Under the pieces are notes generated by a model that was not told the DNA's origin, searched no databases, and saw nothing but the letters and a program-made list of their open reading frames with translations. Below are positions 8,636 to 15,146 of a stretch of DNA of 64,000 nt, piece after piece. Numbering within the stretch: the stretch's first letter is position 1; every line of letters starts with the position of its first letter. The translations under genes and the position numbers were made by a program. Source of the DNA: Polyangiaceae bacterium (GTDB lineage Bacteria; Myxococcota_A; Polyangia; Polyangiales; Polyangiaceae); contig JABTUA010000002.1 in assembly GCA_015075635.1 (NCBI GenBank), positions 2,484,708 to 2,548,707 on the forward strand, read 5' to 3'.

Positions 8636-9071
8636 GAAACTCGTTCGAATGTTTTTGCACCTCACGAATCAAACCCAGCCCGAGTCGCTCGCTTGCGATC
8701 GACCGAGCGTCGGAGGCGAGACCTAGCGGTCATCGGAGCGCGTACCGCGTGCTCACGAGGCCGCCAGGGAACCCCCGGCGGCCTCGCTGCATTTGGGGCC
8801 AATTCCGGGCAGATATCGCCATTTTTCAGGCAACGGGAACAAACAGCGCTCGCCGCGAATCGAATCCGCGGCTCACTCGTCAGAAGAAGAATCCGAACAT
8901 GTCCTTCAGGAAACCAGCCATCGCCGAGTTGCATCCGTATCGGATGAGCCGAAGCGCTTCGACGCGTGCACGCAGCACGTCGTGGGGCATCGGCGCATTC
9001 GGCGATTGCAACCTCGAAGGTCAGGAGGTCACCACCTAGGGGCGGCGCGCGCTCTCATCGCAGCTCGCGAG
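8636..9071 (+). ncRNA. Candidate ~460-nt transcript of unknown function
   Basis: The stretch between a good promoter (8607) and an intrinsic terminator (9072) has no convincing gene. It holds a 9-bp hairpin at 8757-8785 (GAGGCCGCC/GGCGGCCTC), a T-arm-like hairpin around 8854-8872 (CCGCG/CGCGG around AATCGAATC), and one short open frame of 46 codons at 8899-9039 preceded by an AG-rich stretch. It does not look like tmRNA, RNase P RNA, SRP RNA or 6S RNA by the motifs I know. It could be a structured RNA or a small-protein mRNA. Confidence 0.4.
8899..9039 (+). CDS. Possible 46-residue small protein
   Basis: ATG at 8899 follows the purine-rich AGAAGAAGAATCC, a weak but possible ribosome site. 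The product begins MSFRKPAIAELHPYRM, is Ser/Arg-rich in the middle and ends GDCNLEGQEVTT. It sits inside a promoter-terminator unit and stops about 30 bases before the terminator hairpin, which is why I list it. There is no recognisable family and codon use is not decisive at this length. Confidence 0.25.
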   Translation: MSFRKPAIAELHPYRMSRSASTRARSTSWGIGAFGDCNLEGQEVTT

Positions 9072-9106
9072 AAGCCGCCTCGGTGACCCACCAGGCGGCT
9101 TTTTTG
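9072..9106 (+). terminator. Intrinsic terminator before tRNA island
   Basis: An 8-bp stem AGCCGCCT (9073-9080) / AGGCGGCT (9093-9100), 12-base loop, then six T. It ends the unit that begins at the 8607 promoter. Confidence 0.85.
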
Positions 9107-9217
9107 CATTTGGCGCGGCGCGCGCGCGAACGCCCCGCGCACGAGGAGAGGTTTGTCCAAGCATCCCACGATCCCACATCACGACGACACACCGCGCGAC
9201 CGCGACCGCGTTCGCTC

Positions 9218-9288
9218 GGGGTACTAGCTCAATGGCAGAGCAGCCGGCTCTTAACCGGTCGATTGGAGTTCGACTCTCCGGTGCCCCA
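9218..9288 (+). tRNA. tRNA-Lys(CTT)
   Basis: The acceptor GGGGTAC pairs with GTGCCCC. The D arm is GCTC...AGC with GG in the loop. The anticodon loop is CTCTTAA with U33 and anticodon CTT. The T loop is TTCGACT. Discriminator A, followed by CC rather than a full CCA. First gene of the plus-strand tRNA island and one of its most regular members. Confidence 0.93.
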
Positions 9289-9357
9289 CCGCTCGACATC
9301 GTCGGGCGATTCGATTTGGCCCCTCGCGGGTCGGCGCACACGTGCGCCTTGCTGTTT

Positions 9358-9376
9358 GAAAACTCGTGCGACGAGA
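9358..9376 (+). repeat. Hairpin repeat, left copy
   Basis: The 19-base sequence GAAAACTCGTGCGACGAGA contains a CTCGT-GCG-ACGAG hairpin. Its exact reverse complement occurs at 17414-17432, just after the last tRNA (Cys). The left copy lies just after the first tRNA (Lys). The copies therefore bracket the island in opposite orientation. Confidence 0.6.
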
Positions 9377-9445
9377 AGACGGGCGCGCTCCCGACCAGGG
9401 CGCGCGTCCGCCTTCTCAGGGCAGCCCGCCACGGCTGCCCAAGCT

Positions 9446-9517
9446 GCCCGCGTACGCATCTGGCGAGGCGACCGGATTGTCGATCCGGCGAGGAGGGTTC
9501 GATTCCCTTCGCGGGCG
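9446..9517 (+). tRNA. tRNA-Asp(GTC)
   Basis: Acceptor GCCCGCG/CGCGGGC; anticodon stem CCGGA/TCCGG with loop TTGTCGA (U33, anticodon GTC); T arm GAGGG/CCCTT with loop TTCGATT. Discriminator G, as expected for Asp. No CCA encoded. The D arm is short in paired bases but has the GG of a normal D loop. Confidence 0.9.
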
Positions 9518-9620
9518 CTGACTGTTTCACGGTCCCACGGACCCACCCCCACCGGATCCTTCCGCGGGGGCACACCGCCCCGTACCCCGACGCGACTCGC
9601 TCCGATCGCGCGGGGAGTTC

Positions 9621-9694
9621 CTCCCTGTCCTGCCGGATTTGCAGGCTTTGGTTTACGAAACCGATTGCGCTTGGTTCGACTCCAAGCAGGGAGA
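9621..9694 (+). tRNA. tRNA-Arg(ACG)
   Basis: Acceptor CTCCCTG/CAGGGAG; D arm CTGC-CGGATTT-GCAG with a short loop; anticodon stem TTGGT/ACCGA with loop TTACGAA (anticodon ACG, U33); T arm CTTGG/CCAAG, loop TTCGACT. Three bases separate the D stem and anticodon stem, one more than usual. It shares acceptor and T arm with the next gene (CCG), so the two are recent duplicates. Confidence 0.88.
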
Positions 9695-9748
9695 CGACGT
9701 TCAAGAGCCCCATCCACCCCGACGCGACTCGCGTCACACCCGAGCCCG

Positions 9749-9822
9749 CTCCCTGTCCTGACGGATCCTCAGGCATCGGTGTCCGAAGCCGATCGTTCTT
9801 GGTTCGACTCCAAGCAGGGAGA
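9749..9822 (+). tRNA. tRNA-Arg(CCG)
   Basis: Near-identical acceptor (CTCCCTG/CAGGGAG) and T arm (CTTGG TTCGACT CCAAG) to the preceding Arg gene. The anticodon stem TCGGT/GCCGA differs and the loop is GTCCGAA, anticodon CCG with U33. D arm CTGA-CGGATCC-TCAG. Discriminator A. Confidence 0.88.
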
Positions 9823-9879
9823 CTGGAGGAATTGCAGCTCACACCCATCAAACCCAAGAACCCGAAAGTAGGCCCCATC

Positions 9880-10410
9880 ATGCACACGAGAACCCTCGTG
9901 CTCACGCCCTGGTACTTCCCGCACAAGGTGATCCGTTGGGAGGACGCGATCACGCTCTCTTACCTGGGCAAGGTCGACGTCGTCGTGTCCTACGCCGACG
10001 AGATCCGCTCGCCGTCCACGACCCTGCGCATGCCGGCGGTCGTGCGGCTCAAGCGCAAGATCGCCCGGACCAAGCGTGGCGTGAAGTTCTCGCGGCTGAA
10101 CGTCTACCTGCGTGACGACTTCACCTGCGCGTATTGCCAGCTGAAGCTGCCGATGTCCAAGCTCACCTACGACCACGTGCTGCCGCGTTCGCGCGGCGGC
10201 CGTACGGAGTGGGAGAACATCGTGACGGCGTGCGCCCCGTGCAACGCCAAGAAGGCCAACAAGACGCCGGACGAGTCGGGCATGTGGCCGAAGAGGCCGC
10301 CGTTCCGCCCGACCACGCTGCCGCTGATGCCGCCGCTCATCGACCCGGACACGGCGCCGATCGAGTGGCGCGACTTCACGGCATCCCTCCCGCGTGTCGG
10401 CGTCGCTTGA
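9880..10410 (+). CDS. HNH endonuclease
   Basis: A 176-residue protein; the ATG at 9880 is the first after the tRNA-Arg and begins the conserved MHTRTLVLTPWYFP region. The HNH core is complete: CAYCQ, then the catalytic TYDHVLPRSRGG (Asp-His), WENIVTACAPCNAKKANKTP (Asn, and the CxxC zinc pair with the first CxxC). This is a common stand-alone bacterial HNH family of unknown biological role that nicks or cuts DNA in vitro. Here it sits between tRNA-Arg and the Y-RNA-like genes, ends in an intrinsic terminator, and is the first protein gene of the island. It may mark past mobility of the island. Confidence 0.9.
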   Translation: MHTRTLVLTPWYFPHKVIRWEDAITLSYLGKVDVVVSYADEIRSPSTTLRMPAVVRLKRKIARTKRGVKFSRLNVYLRDDFTCAYCQLKLPMSKLTYDHVLPRSRGGRTEWENIVTACAPCNAKKANKTPDESGMWPKRPPFRPTTLPLMPPLIDPDTAPIEWRDFTASLPRVGVA

Positions 10411-10414
10411 GCTC

Positions 10415-10461
10415 GCGCGGGCCGTTCGGAAGGACGGCCCGCGCGAAGCTCGGTTTTTTTT
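10415..10461 (+). terminator. Intrinsic terminator after HNH gene
   Basis: An 11-bp stem GCGCGGGCCGT (10415-10425) / ACGGCCCGCGC (10434-10444), 8-base loop, followed after GAAGCTCGG by eight T (10454-10461). It separates the HNH unit from the Y-RNA-like genes. Confidence 0.85.
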
Positions 10462-10462
10462 C

Positions 10463-10548
10463 GGAGACGAAACCAGCATGGCGCTGGGCTCGGGTGGAAG
10501 CCGAAGCGCACTCGCACGCGAGTGTGTGGATCGAGACCACTCGTCTCC
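10463..10548 (+). ncRNA. Structured spacer, possible small RNA
   Basis: GGAGACGA (10463-10470) pairs perfectly with TCGTCTCC (10541-10548), enclosing a second hairpin CACTCG-CACG-CGAGTG (about 10509-10524). The unit lies immediately between the HNH terminator and the first Y-like RNA. It has no tRNA-like part and lacks the CTACACGCA box of the three following RNAs. It may be a separate small RNA or a leader. Confidence 0.3.
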
Positions 10549-10554
10549 GCCAAT

Positions 10555-10664
10555 GGAAGTCGGCACCCGGCCGTGAAGGTCCTACACGCAAGTCGCCGTG
10601 GAGCCAGCGTGCTCCGCGGCCTCCGAAAGGACCCATGACCTTCACACTCGGATGCGATGCTTCC
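10555..10664 (+). ncRNA. Y-RNA-like RNA 1 (short form)
   Basis: The outer helix GGAAG/CTTCC plus GCACCCG (10563-10569) / CGGATGC (10649-10655), an internal loop GCC/ACT, then a perfect 9-bp helix GTGAAGGTC (10573-10581) / GACCTTCAC (10637-10645). Directly 3' of the 5' strand comes CTACACGCA (10582-10590), the box shared by all three copies. The enclosed module is a 9-bp hairpin (10596-10619) and a TCC-GAAA-GGA tetraloop hairpin, not a tRNA cloverleaf. A run AAAATTTTT follows the stem and could end transcription. Assigned as Y-like because of this shared stem and the adjacent Ro-like gene. Confidence 0.6.
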
Positions 10665-10674
10665 GAAAATTTTT

Positions 10675-10815
10675 CCGCGCCCGGCCGAAGAGGCCCTACA
10701 CGCAAACGAGTTGATGGTTCGAATCCATCCAGCCTCATCGAGGTTGTCGCCCAACGGTAGGGCACCAGTCATTGGAACTGACACCAAAGTCAACGGCTTC
10801 CTCACTCGGGCGCGG
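10675..10815 (+). ncRNA. Y-RNA-like RNA 2 with circularly permuted tRNA module (TTG)
   Basis: The terminal stem is CCGCGCCCG (10675-10683) / CGGGCGCGG (10807-10815), internal loop GCC/ACT, then GAAGAGGCC (10687-10695) / GGCTTCCTC (10795-10803) with one mismatch, then the CTACACGCA box. Inside, cloverleaf parts occur in permuted order: T arm GATGG-TTCGAAT-CCATC (10713-10729), acceptor 3' strand CAGCCTC, a 3-base link ATC, acceptor 5' strand GAGGTTG (10740-10746), D arm GCCC-AACGGTA-GGGC, anticodon arm CCAGT-CATTGGA-ACTGA with TTG (10772-10774) in the anticodon register but A33. In known bacterial Y RNAs (YrlA) a tRNA-like module with a closed acceptor stem hangs from the Ro-binding stem; this fits that plan. 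GCCGAAG in the 5' strand resembles the motif I recall for Ro-binding stems. Confidence 0.75.
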
Positions 10816-10907
10816 GAAGCTCTTTGGCGACACGAAGGCACTGCTCCATCGAGGGTCGAGCCCGTCGCCGGGCCGTCGAGGCACGCTCGTGCTTCCGGCC
10901 TTCACTC

Positions 10908-11056
10908 TTCCGCGCTCGTCCGACGAGGCCCTACACGCACCCTGGATGTTGGCGGTTCGAATCCGCCGAGAAGCACCAAACGCGCTTCTCTCGCCCAATG
11001 GTAGGGCACCCGGTCGTTCACACCGAAACCGACGGCTTCTTCACTCGGGCGCGGAA
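10908..11056 (+). ncRNA. Y-RNA-like RNA 3 with circularly permuted tRNA module (TTC, CCA encoded)
   Basis: The terminal stem is TTCCGCGCTCG (10908-10918) / CGGGCGCGGAA (11046-11056), internal loop TCC/ACT, helix GACGAGGCC (10922-10930) / GGCTTCTTC (11034-11042) with one mismatch at the same place as in RNA 2, then CTACACGCA. The permuted cloverleaf is T arm GGCGG-TTCGAAT-CCGCC, acceptor 3' strand GAGAAGC (10968-10974), ACCA (discriminator plus CCA, 10975-10978), link AACGC, acceptor 5' strand GCTTCTC (10984-10990), D arm GCCC-AATGGTA-GGGC, anticodon arm CCGGT-CGTTCAC-ACCGA with TTC (11017-11019) and G33. The perfect 7-bp closed acceptor with a CCA is striking. It lies 48 bases before the Ro-like gene. 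Confidence 0.75.
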
Positions 11057-11104
11057 TTCTCTAATCTCGGGGTGTTCCCGAGCTCACCTGAGGAGACGAT
11101 CGTC

Positions 11105-12865
11105 ATGACCACCCAATCGCCGCTGCCGGAGAGCCAGCTCGGCCCGGCCGAAAAGCTGCTCGACCTCGTGCTGAGCTCGTCGGCTCACCTGTGGCACAAC
11201 CGCCCGGGTCTCGACGTCGCCGGCGTCTGGCATCCGCGCCGCGAGCTCTCGAAGAACCGCGCGCTCGCGCAAGGCACGCCTGTCCGTCCGGGTCTCTACG
11301 TGCCGGCCGCGGCGTCGCTGTACTCGCGGCTGCTGGAGATCTACCAGCTCAACGTGGACCTGATGGCTCACTTCGCGAGCTACGCGCTCAAGGAGACCGA
11401 GTGGCGCGACCTGAAGGTCGCCTGCGCGGCGCTGATGCTGGTGCAGCAGCGCTCGGGTCAGCCGGTGCACGACGACGACGGTTCGGTCGCCTTCTACGAC
11501 GACGACTACCGGCGCATCGGCGAGGCCATGTTGCTCCACTACGAGCAGAAGTCGGCGCGCATGATGACCCCGAAGGGCGTGTTGCGCGTGGCCGAGCTGC
11601 TCGAGACGCCGGACATCGCCGAGCTCAACCGCATCGCGGGCTTCTCCGATCCGGCCGCCAAGAAGCCGGCCCTGGGTCGCTGGAAGAGCGCGGCCAGCCG
11701 CTGGCTGCGTGTGCGCGAGGCGAACCGACCGATGCTCGAGGGTCTGGTCGGCGCCGGCTACAAGGAGACCATCAAGAAGATCGCGCGCAAGGCCGGCTAC
11801 AAGCCGGAGAGCGCCGCGTTCTTCGAGATCCTGGGCTGGAAGCAGAAGCAGGCGTCCGCCGGTCATCGCACGGTGGGCCTGGACGGGCTCGTGCTTCAGA
11901 AGCGCGAGCGCTTCGACGGGCTCACCGAAGCCGAGATCTGCGAGGCCATCGATTCGCAGCGGCTGAAGTACAAGGACGTCATCGGTCGCTTGCCGCCGGA
12001 CGTGGGCCTCACGCCCGCCATCATGGTGGCCGTGCTGCCGACGCTCTCGGATCGGGATCTCCGCATCCTGACCCCGACCCTCGAGTCGCTGGGCCTGCTG
12101 GTGTTCCCGGAGATCCGCGATCGCTGGGAGCGTGCGGTTCAGAGCGCGACCGATCAGCGCGCGCTCAACATCGCCAAGAACGTGCGCGACCAGGGCGTGC
12201 GCGAAAAGCTGGAGGAGGCCGCCGACCACGCCGCGAAGAAGGCGGTGGAGGCCGCGACCCGCGAGGTGGACGTGCGCGTTTTGTTCCTGATCGACAAGAG
12301 CGGCTCCATGTCCGGCGCCATCGAGCAGTCGAAGGAGGCGCTGTCGCGCATCCTGGCCGGCTTTCCCCCGGACAAGCTCCACATCGCAGCCTTCGACACC
12401 CTGGGCACGGTGCTCGTGCCGAAGGCGCCCTCTCGCGCCGCCGTCCAGCACATGCTGAGCGGCATCCGCGCCGAGGGCGGGACGCTTCACTCCTCCGCGG
12501 TGCACGCGCTCCGGCGTTCTGGAGTGGAGCTGCCGCCGGACGCCAAGCTGGTGGTGATCGTCGTCGGCGACGAGGCCGGCGAGGCCGGCGGCAACTTCGC
12601 CGAGAGCTTCCGGCGCGCGGGCTACGACCCGTCGGCGCTGGCGCTGCTCGTGAACGTCGCCGTCAGCCGAGGCACCACGGTGCGCGACGCCGCGCTGGCC
12701 CTCGACATCCCGTTCAGCGAGGTGTCCGTCGGCCAGTTCGACGATCCGTACCAGGTGCCGAGGGTGCTCCAGGCGCTGCTCGACGCGCCGCGCTCCGCCC
12801 CGAAGAAGCAGTTCGGCTGGGTGGAACGCGTGATGTCCACGCCGCTCCTGGAGCTCTCGTCGTGA
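11105..12865 (+). CDS. Ro60/TROVE-like protein with C-terminal vWA domain
   Basis: A 586-residue protein; ATG follows a GAGGAG ribosome site. Residues ~1-370 are all-helical, in the manner of TROVE/HEAT-like ring proteins (segments YKETIKKIARKAGYKPESAA and LKYKDVIGRLPPDVG). Residues ~390-560 are a von Willebrand A domain with the MIDAS motif DKSGSMSG. This helical-ring-plus-vWA layout is that of Ro60/Rsr, which binds misfolded RNAs and Y RNAs. The call rests on the layout and on three Y-like RNAs directly upstream; sequence match to canonical TROVE motifs is partial, so it may be a divergent or parallel family. The next gene starts with a GTGA overlap. Cytoplasmic. Confidence 0.65.
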   Translation: MTTQSPLPESQLGPAEKLLDLVLSSSAHLWHNRPGLDVAGVWHPRRELSKNRALAQGTPVRPGLYVPAAASLYSRLLEIYQLNVDLMAHFASYALKETEWRDLKVACAALMLVQQRSGQPVHDDDGSVAFYDDDYRRIGEAMLLHYEQKSARMMTPKGVLRVAELLETPDIAELNRIAGFSDPAAKKPALGRWKSAASRWLRVREANRPMLEGLVGAGYKETIKKIARKAGYKPESAAFFEILGWKQKQASAGHRTVGLDGLVLQKRERFDGLTEAEICEAIDSQRLKYKDVIGRLPPDVGLTPAIMVAVLPTLSDRDLRILTPTLESLGLLVFPEIRDRWERAVQSATDQRALNIAKNVRDQGVREKLEEAADHAAKKAVEAATREVDVRVLFLIDKSGSMSGAIEQSKEALSRILAGFPPDKLHIAAFDTLGTVLVPKAPSRAAVQHMLSGIRAEGGTLHSSAVHALRRSGVELPPDAKLVVIVVGDEAGEAGGNFAESFRRAGYDPSALALLVNVAVSRGTTVRDAALALDIPFSEVSVGQFDDPYQVPRVLQALLDAPRSAPKKQFGWVERVMSTPLLELSS

Positions 12866-13815
12866 GCACGCTCGACTACCGCAAGTTCCTCGGCAAGCCC
12901 TCCAGCGAGGTCTTGCCGTACTTCGGTGGCCGGCACGTCTACGGCGCGGCGCGGCGCTGGTCCATTCAGGTGGAGCAACCGCCGGGCTGGTACCGCTTCG
13001 AGCTCGGTGGGCGCTTCGCAACGCCCGTCGACGGCACCGAGGCCCCGGACCTCTCCGGACTGCCGGCCGTGCGCGGACACTTCGCGCGCGGCTGGCTGTT
13101 CGGCGGAGGAAGCGTGCTCGAGCCCATTCAGCTCATGCCCGCGGAGGAGCCGCCGGTCTTGGCACCGGTCGTGACGCGGCGTTGGGGGACCGGCGATCTG
13201 GTGTTCGACAACGTCGAGCTCGAGAGCGAGAGCGAAGAGCAGTGCCGGCAGGCGCTCGAGGAGGAGCGCGGCATCGACGACGTGAAGAACGTCGGCGCGT
13301 CGCTGCGCGCCGCCTTCGGCTACGCCCTGGTCGCCCGCGTGAGCGAGCGCCTGGACGTCGCGATATCGCCCCGAGAGGCCGTGCGAGCCGCCCTCGCCTT
13401 GGCATCGGAGGGCCGCGCGCGCGCGGAGACGCTGCTCCGCGAGCTGGCGGAAGCGCGCCGGCTCGAGGCGGTGCGCGTCGAAGCCTGGCTTCGGAGCGAG
13501 GGCCGCGAGCCTCTGCCCGCGCCCGGCGGCGAAGCGCGACGCGCCGGCCCCACGCCGATCGATCGCGCCGAGCGCGCTCTGGACGAAGCCGGTGCCGAGC
13601 TCTCGGCCTGCCGAAGCCTGGGCGACGGCATGCTGGAGGTCACCTATCGCTTCCTCGGACAGCGCTTCATCAGCGTCGTGGACGAGCAGTCGTTGCAGGT
13701 CATCGACGCGGGCATCTGTCTCTCCGGCAGCGACCGTTTGGTGACGCTGGAGAGCCTGCCGTCGGTGATCCGCGAGGGTTACGAGAACGGCGAGCTCAAC
13801 ATCACGCGCAGGTGA
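12862..13815 (+). CDS. Unknown protein of the Ro/Ubl operon
   Basis: A 317-residue protein translated from a GTG that overlaps the Ro-like stop (GTGA), so the two are tightly coupled. The N-terminal ~130 residues look beta-rich (RRWSIQVEQPPGWYRFELGGRF); the middle (~150-225) is strongly helical and Arg/Glu-rich, possibly coiled coil; the C-terminal ~90 residues form a compact domain ending LPSVIREGYENGELNITRR. I recognise no family. Its place between the RNA-binding protein and the Ubl genes suggests that it links the two, for example as an adaptor or as the substrate. Confidence 0.8.
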   Translation: MSTLDYRKFLGKPSSEVLPYFGGRHVYGAARRWSIQVEQPPGWYRFELGGRFATPVDGTEAPDLSGLPAVRGHFARGWLFGGGSVLEPIQLMPAEEPPVLAPVVTRRWGTGDLVFDNVELESESEEQCRQALEEERGIDDVKNVGASLRAAFGYALVARVSERLDVAISPREAVRAALALASEGRARAETLLRELAEARRLEAVRVEAWLRSEGREPLPAPGGEARRAGPTPIDRAERALDEAGAELSACRSLGDGMLEVTYRFLGQRFISVVDEQSLQVIDAGICLSGSDRLVTLESLPSVIREGYENGELNITRR

Positions 13816-13817
13816 GC

Positions 13818-14189
13818 ATGGCACGGGAAGTCTTCTTCTTGATCGGACGCGGCGGGGCGCTCATCTGGAGTGACGCCTCGACGAGCCCGAGCGCCCTGCC
13901 CGACTCGCGCCGGCGCTGGGAAGCCATCTGGGAGAACCGGGCCGAGCTCGAAGAGCTCGCGCACAGTCACCCGAACGGCCCCCTGGCGTTCTCGAGCGAG
14001 GACGAGACCACGATGCAGGCACTCGAGGGCGCCCTCGGCCAGGAGCTCTGCTTCTCGGTGGTCAGCCCGGAAGGGATGATCCGCCGCGAAGACGGCGCCA
14101 CCAGCCGCATCGACTCGGAGAACGAACCCTGGTGGACGGCGCTCCTGCGCCTCGCCTCCGGAATCAACCCAAAACCCGGGGAGGAATGA
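13818..14189 (+). CDS. JAMM/MPN (JAB) metallopeptidase-like protein
   Basis: A 123-residue protein 2 bases after the previous stop. It carries the full JAMM zinc motif HSHPNGPLAFSSED (H-x-H-x7-S-x2-D), with acidic residues just upstream (WENRAELEEL) and the early strand FFLIGRGGALI. JAMM proteins cleave isopeptide bonds or trim Ubl precursors. The next gene encodes a Ubl with three residues after a final Gly, so the likely job is Ubl C-terminal processing or deconjugation. The catalytic Glu of the family is not certain by eye. Small size fits prokaryotic JABs of Ubl operons. Confidence 0.78.
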   Translation: MAREVFFLIGRGGALIWSDASTSPSALPDSRRRWEAIWENRAELEELAHSHPNGPLAFSSEDETTMQALEGALGQELCFSVVSPEGMIRREDGATSRIDSENEPWWTALLRLASGINPKPGEE

Positions 14190-14190
14190 C

Positions 14191-14442
14191 ATGGCAATCT
14201 TGAACATCACCTACAACGGCATGAGCGCGGACTGGGGCCGGCCGATCGACGACTGGTCGTCGGACGCGGACGTCCGGCGCTTCGCGGTGGAGATCGTGCG
14301 CTCGGGAGGCCTGCGCGGCCTCCACATCGCGAACCTGTCGGACAACGCCTTCGACTACTTCGTGGTGGACCGCTTCGACGGCCCGCGGGGCCAGAAGCGC
14401 ATCTACTTGCGGCCGAAGGTGCCGTTTGGCGCGGACTCGTGA
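14191..14442 (+). CDS. Ubiquitin-like (beta-grasp) small protein
   Basis: An 83-residue protein with a GGGGAGG ribosome site. It lies 1 base after the JAMM gene and overlaps the E1-like gene. Strand-helix-strand order is that of a beta-grasp fold: MAILNITYNG, an acidic D-rich turn, DVRRFAVEIVRSGG helix, LHIANLSDNAFDYFVVDRF, then a final strand KRIYLRPKVPFG. The chain ends Phe-Gly-Ala-Asp-Ser, so trimming three residues would expose a C-terminal Gly ready for E1 adenylation. Small Ubls of PRTRC-type cassettes have similar size and neighbours. The family call comes from context plus this pattern, not from a strong motif. Confidence 0.68.
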   Translation: MAILNITYNGMSADWGRPIDDWSSDADVRRFAVEIVRSGGLRGLHIANLSDNAFDYFVVDRFDGPRGQKRIYLRPKVPFGADS

Positions 14443-15029
14443 GCCGGGGCCCTGACATGCGCATCGTATTTTGCGGTGTCGGCGCCCTCGGCTCCACGGC
14501 CGCGATGTTGTGCCGCAACCTCGACGCGACGCTGGTCTTCATCGACTTCGATCGCGTGGAGAGCAAGAACCTGGCGTCGCAAGCCTTCGTGAAGCCGAGC
14601 GTCGGCAAGAACAAGGCCGAGGCGCTCAAGCTCCAGCTCTCGAACTTCCACGGCATCAAGGCCGAGTCCTTCGGTGTGCGGCTGACCGGCGACAACGTCG
14701 AGACGCTGCTCGACAAGGCCGATCTGGTCGTCGATTGCTTCGACAACCAGAGGAGCCGACTGCTCGTGAGCGGTTTCTGCCGGGCGAAGAGCAAGCCCCT
14801 GGTCCACGCGGCCCTGGCTGCCGACGGCAGCTTCGGACTGGTGCGCTGGGACGCGCGCTTCGTCGCCGACCCCGAGGATCACGAGGGGCAAGCCACCTGC
14901 GAGGGGGACGAGCACCTGCCGCTGATCGGCCTCCTGACCGCGACCCTCGCCCGCAGCATCCAGGACTTCGTGAAGAGCGCCACCGAGCGCGACTTCATGG
15001 TGAGCCTGTCTGGTGTGAGCGAGACCTGA
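14439..15029 (+). CDS. E1/ThiF-like adenylating enzyme
   Basis: 196 residues from the GTG at 14439 (GTGA overlap with the Ubl gene); an ATG at 14457 gives 190. The Rossmann-type ATP site is clear: MRIVFCGVGALGS (GxGxxGS), FIDFDRVESKNLASQAF (D-x-D-x-V-x-x-x-N-L), GKNKAEALK, and the later DLVVDCFDN. ATCEGDE is the best candidate for the catalytic Cys. It is short for ThiF/MoeB and has no CxxC zinc pairs. It would adenylate the C-terminal Gly of the adjacent Ubl. No E2- or E3-like gene lies nearby, which resembles minimal Ubl systems in bacteria. Confidence 0.85.
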   Translation: MSRGPDMRIVFCGVGALGSTAAMLCRNLDATLVFIDFDRVESKNLASQAFVKPSVGKNKAEALKLQLSNFHGIKAESFGVRLTGDNVETLLDKADLVVDCFDNQRSRLLVSGFCRAKSKPLVHAALAADGSFGLVRWDARFVADPEDHEGQATCEGDEHLPLIGLLTATLARSIQDFVKSATERDFMVSLSGVSET

Positions 15030-15146
15030 GACCCTGGCACGACTTCTGCGCGGGCCCTCCCCAAGCCCGAGGCCGCAACAAGAAACGCGGCACCCGCGCA
15101 CCGCCGAGTCGTCGCCCGTCTGGCCCGGACGCAAAACGGGCAATCT

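Noticed and set aside
8636..9071. tmRNA, RNase P RNA or SRP RNA
   Set aside because: No tRNA-like ends with a tag frame, no GAAAGUCC-type P4 core and no SRP GNRA/GGAAG pattern were found.
9880..10410. HNH gene as an intron homing endonuclease
   Set aside because: It is not inside any tRNA or intron; the adjacent tRNAs are uninterrupted, and the gene belongs to a common free-standing HNH family.
10675..11056. Group I introns in the T-arm/acceptor units before the Ro-like gene
   Set aside because: No P7/P3 core or R and S consensus elements could be found, and the flanks form a simple two-helix stem. A Y-RNA-like fold explains all conserved parts.
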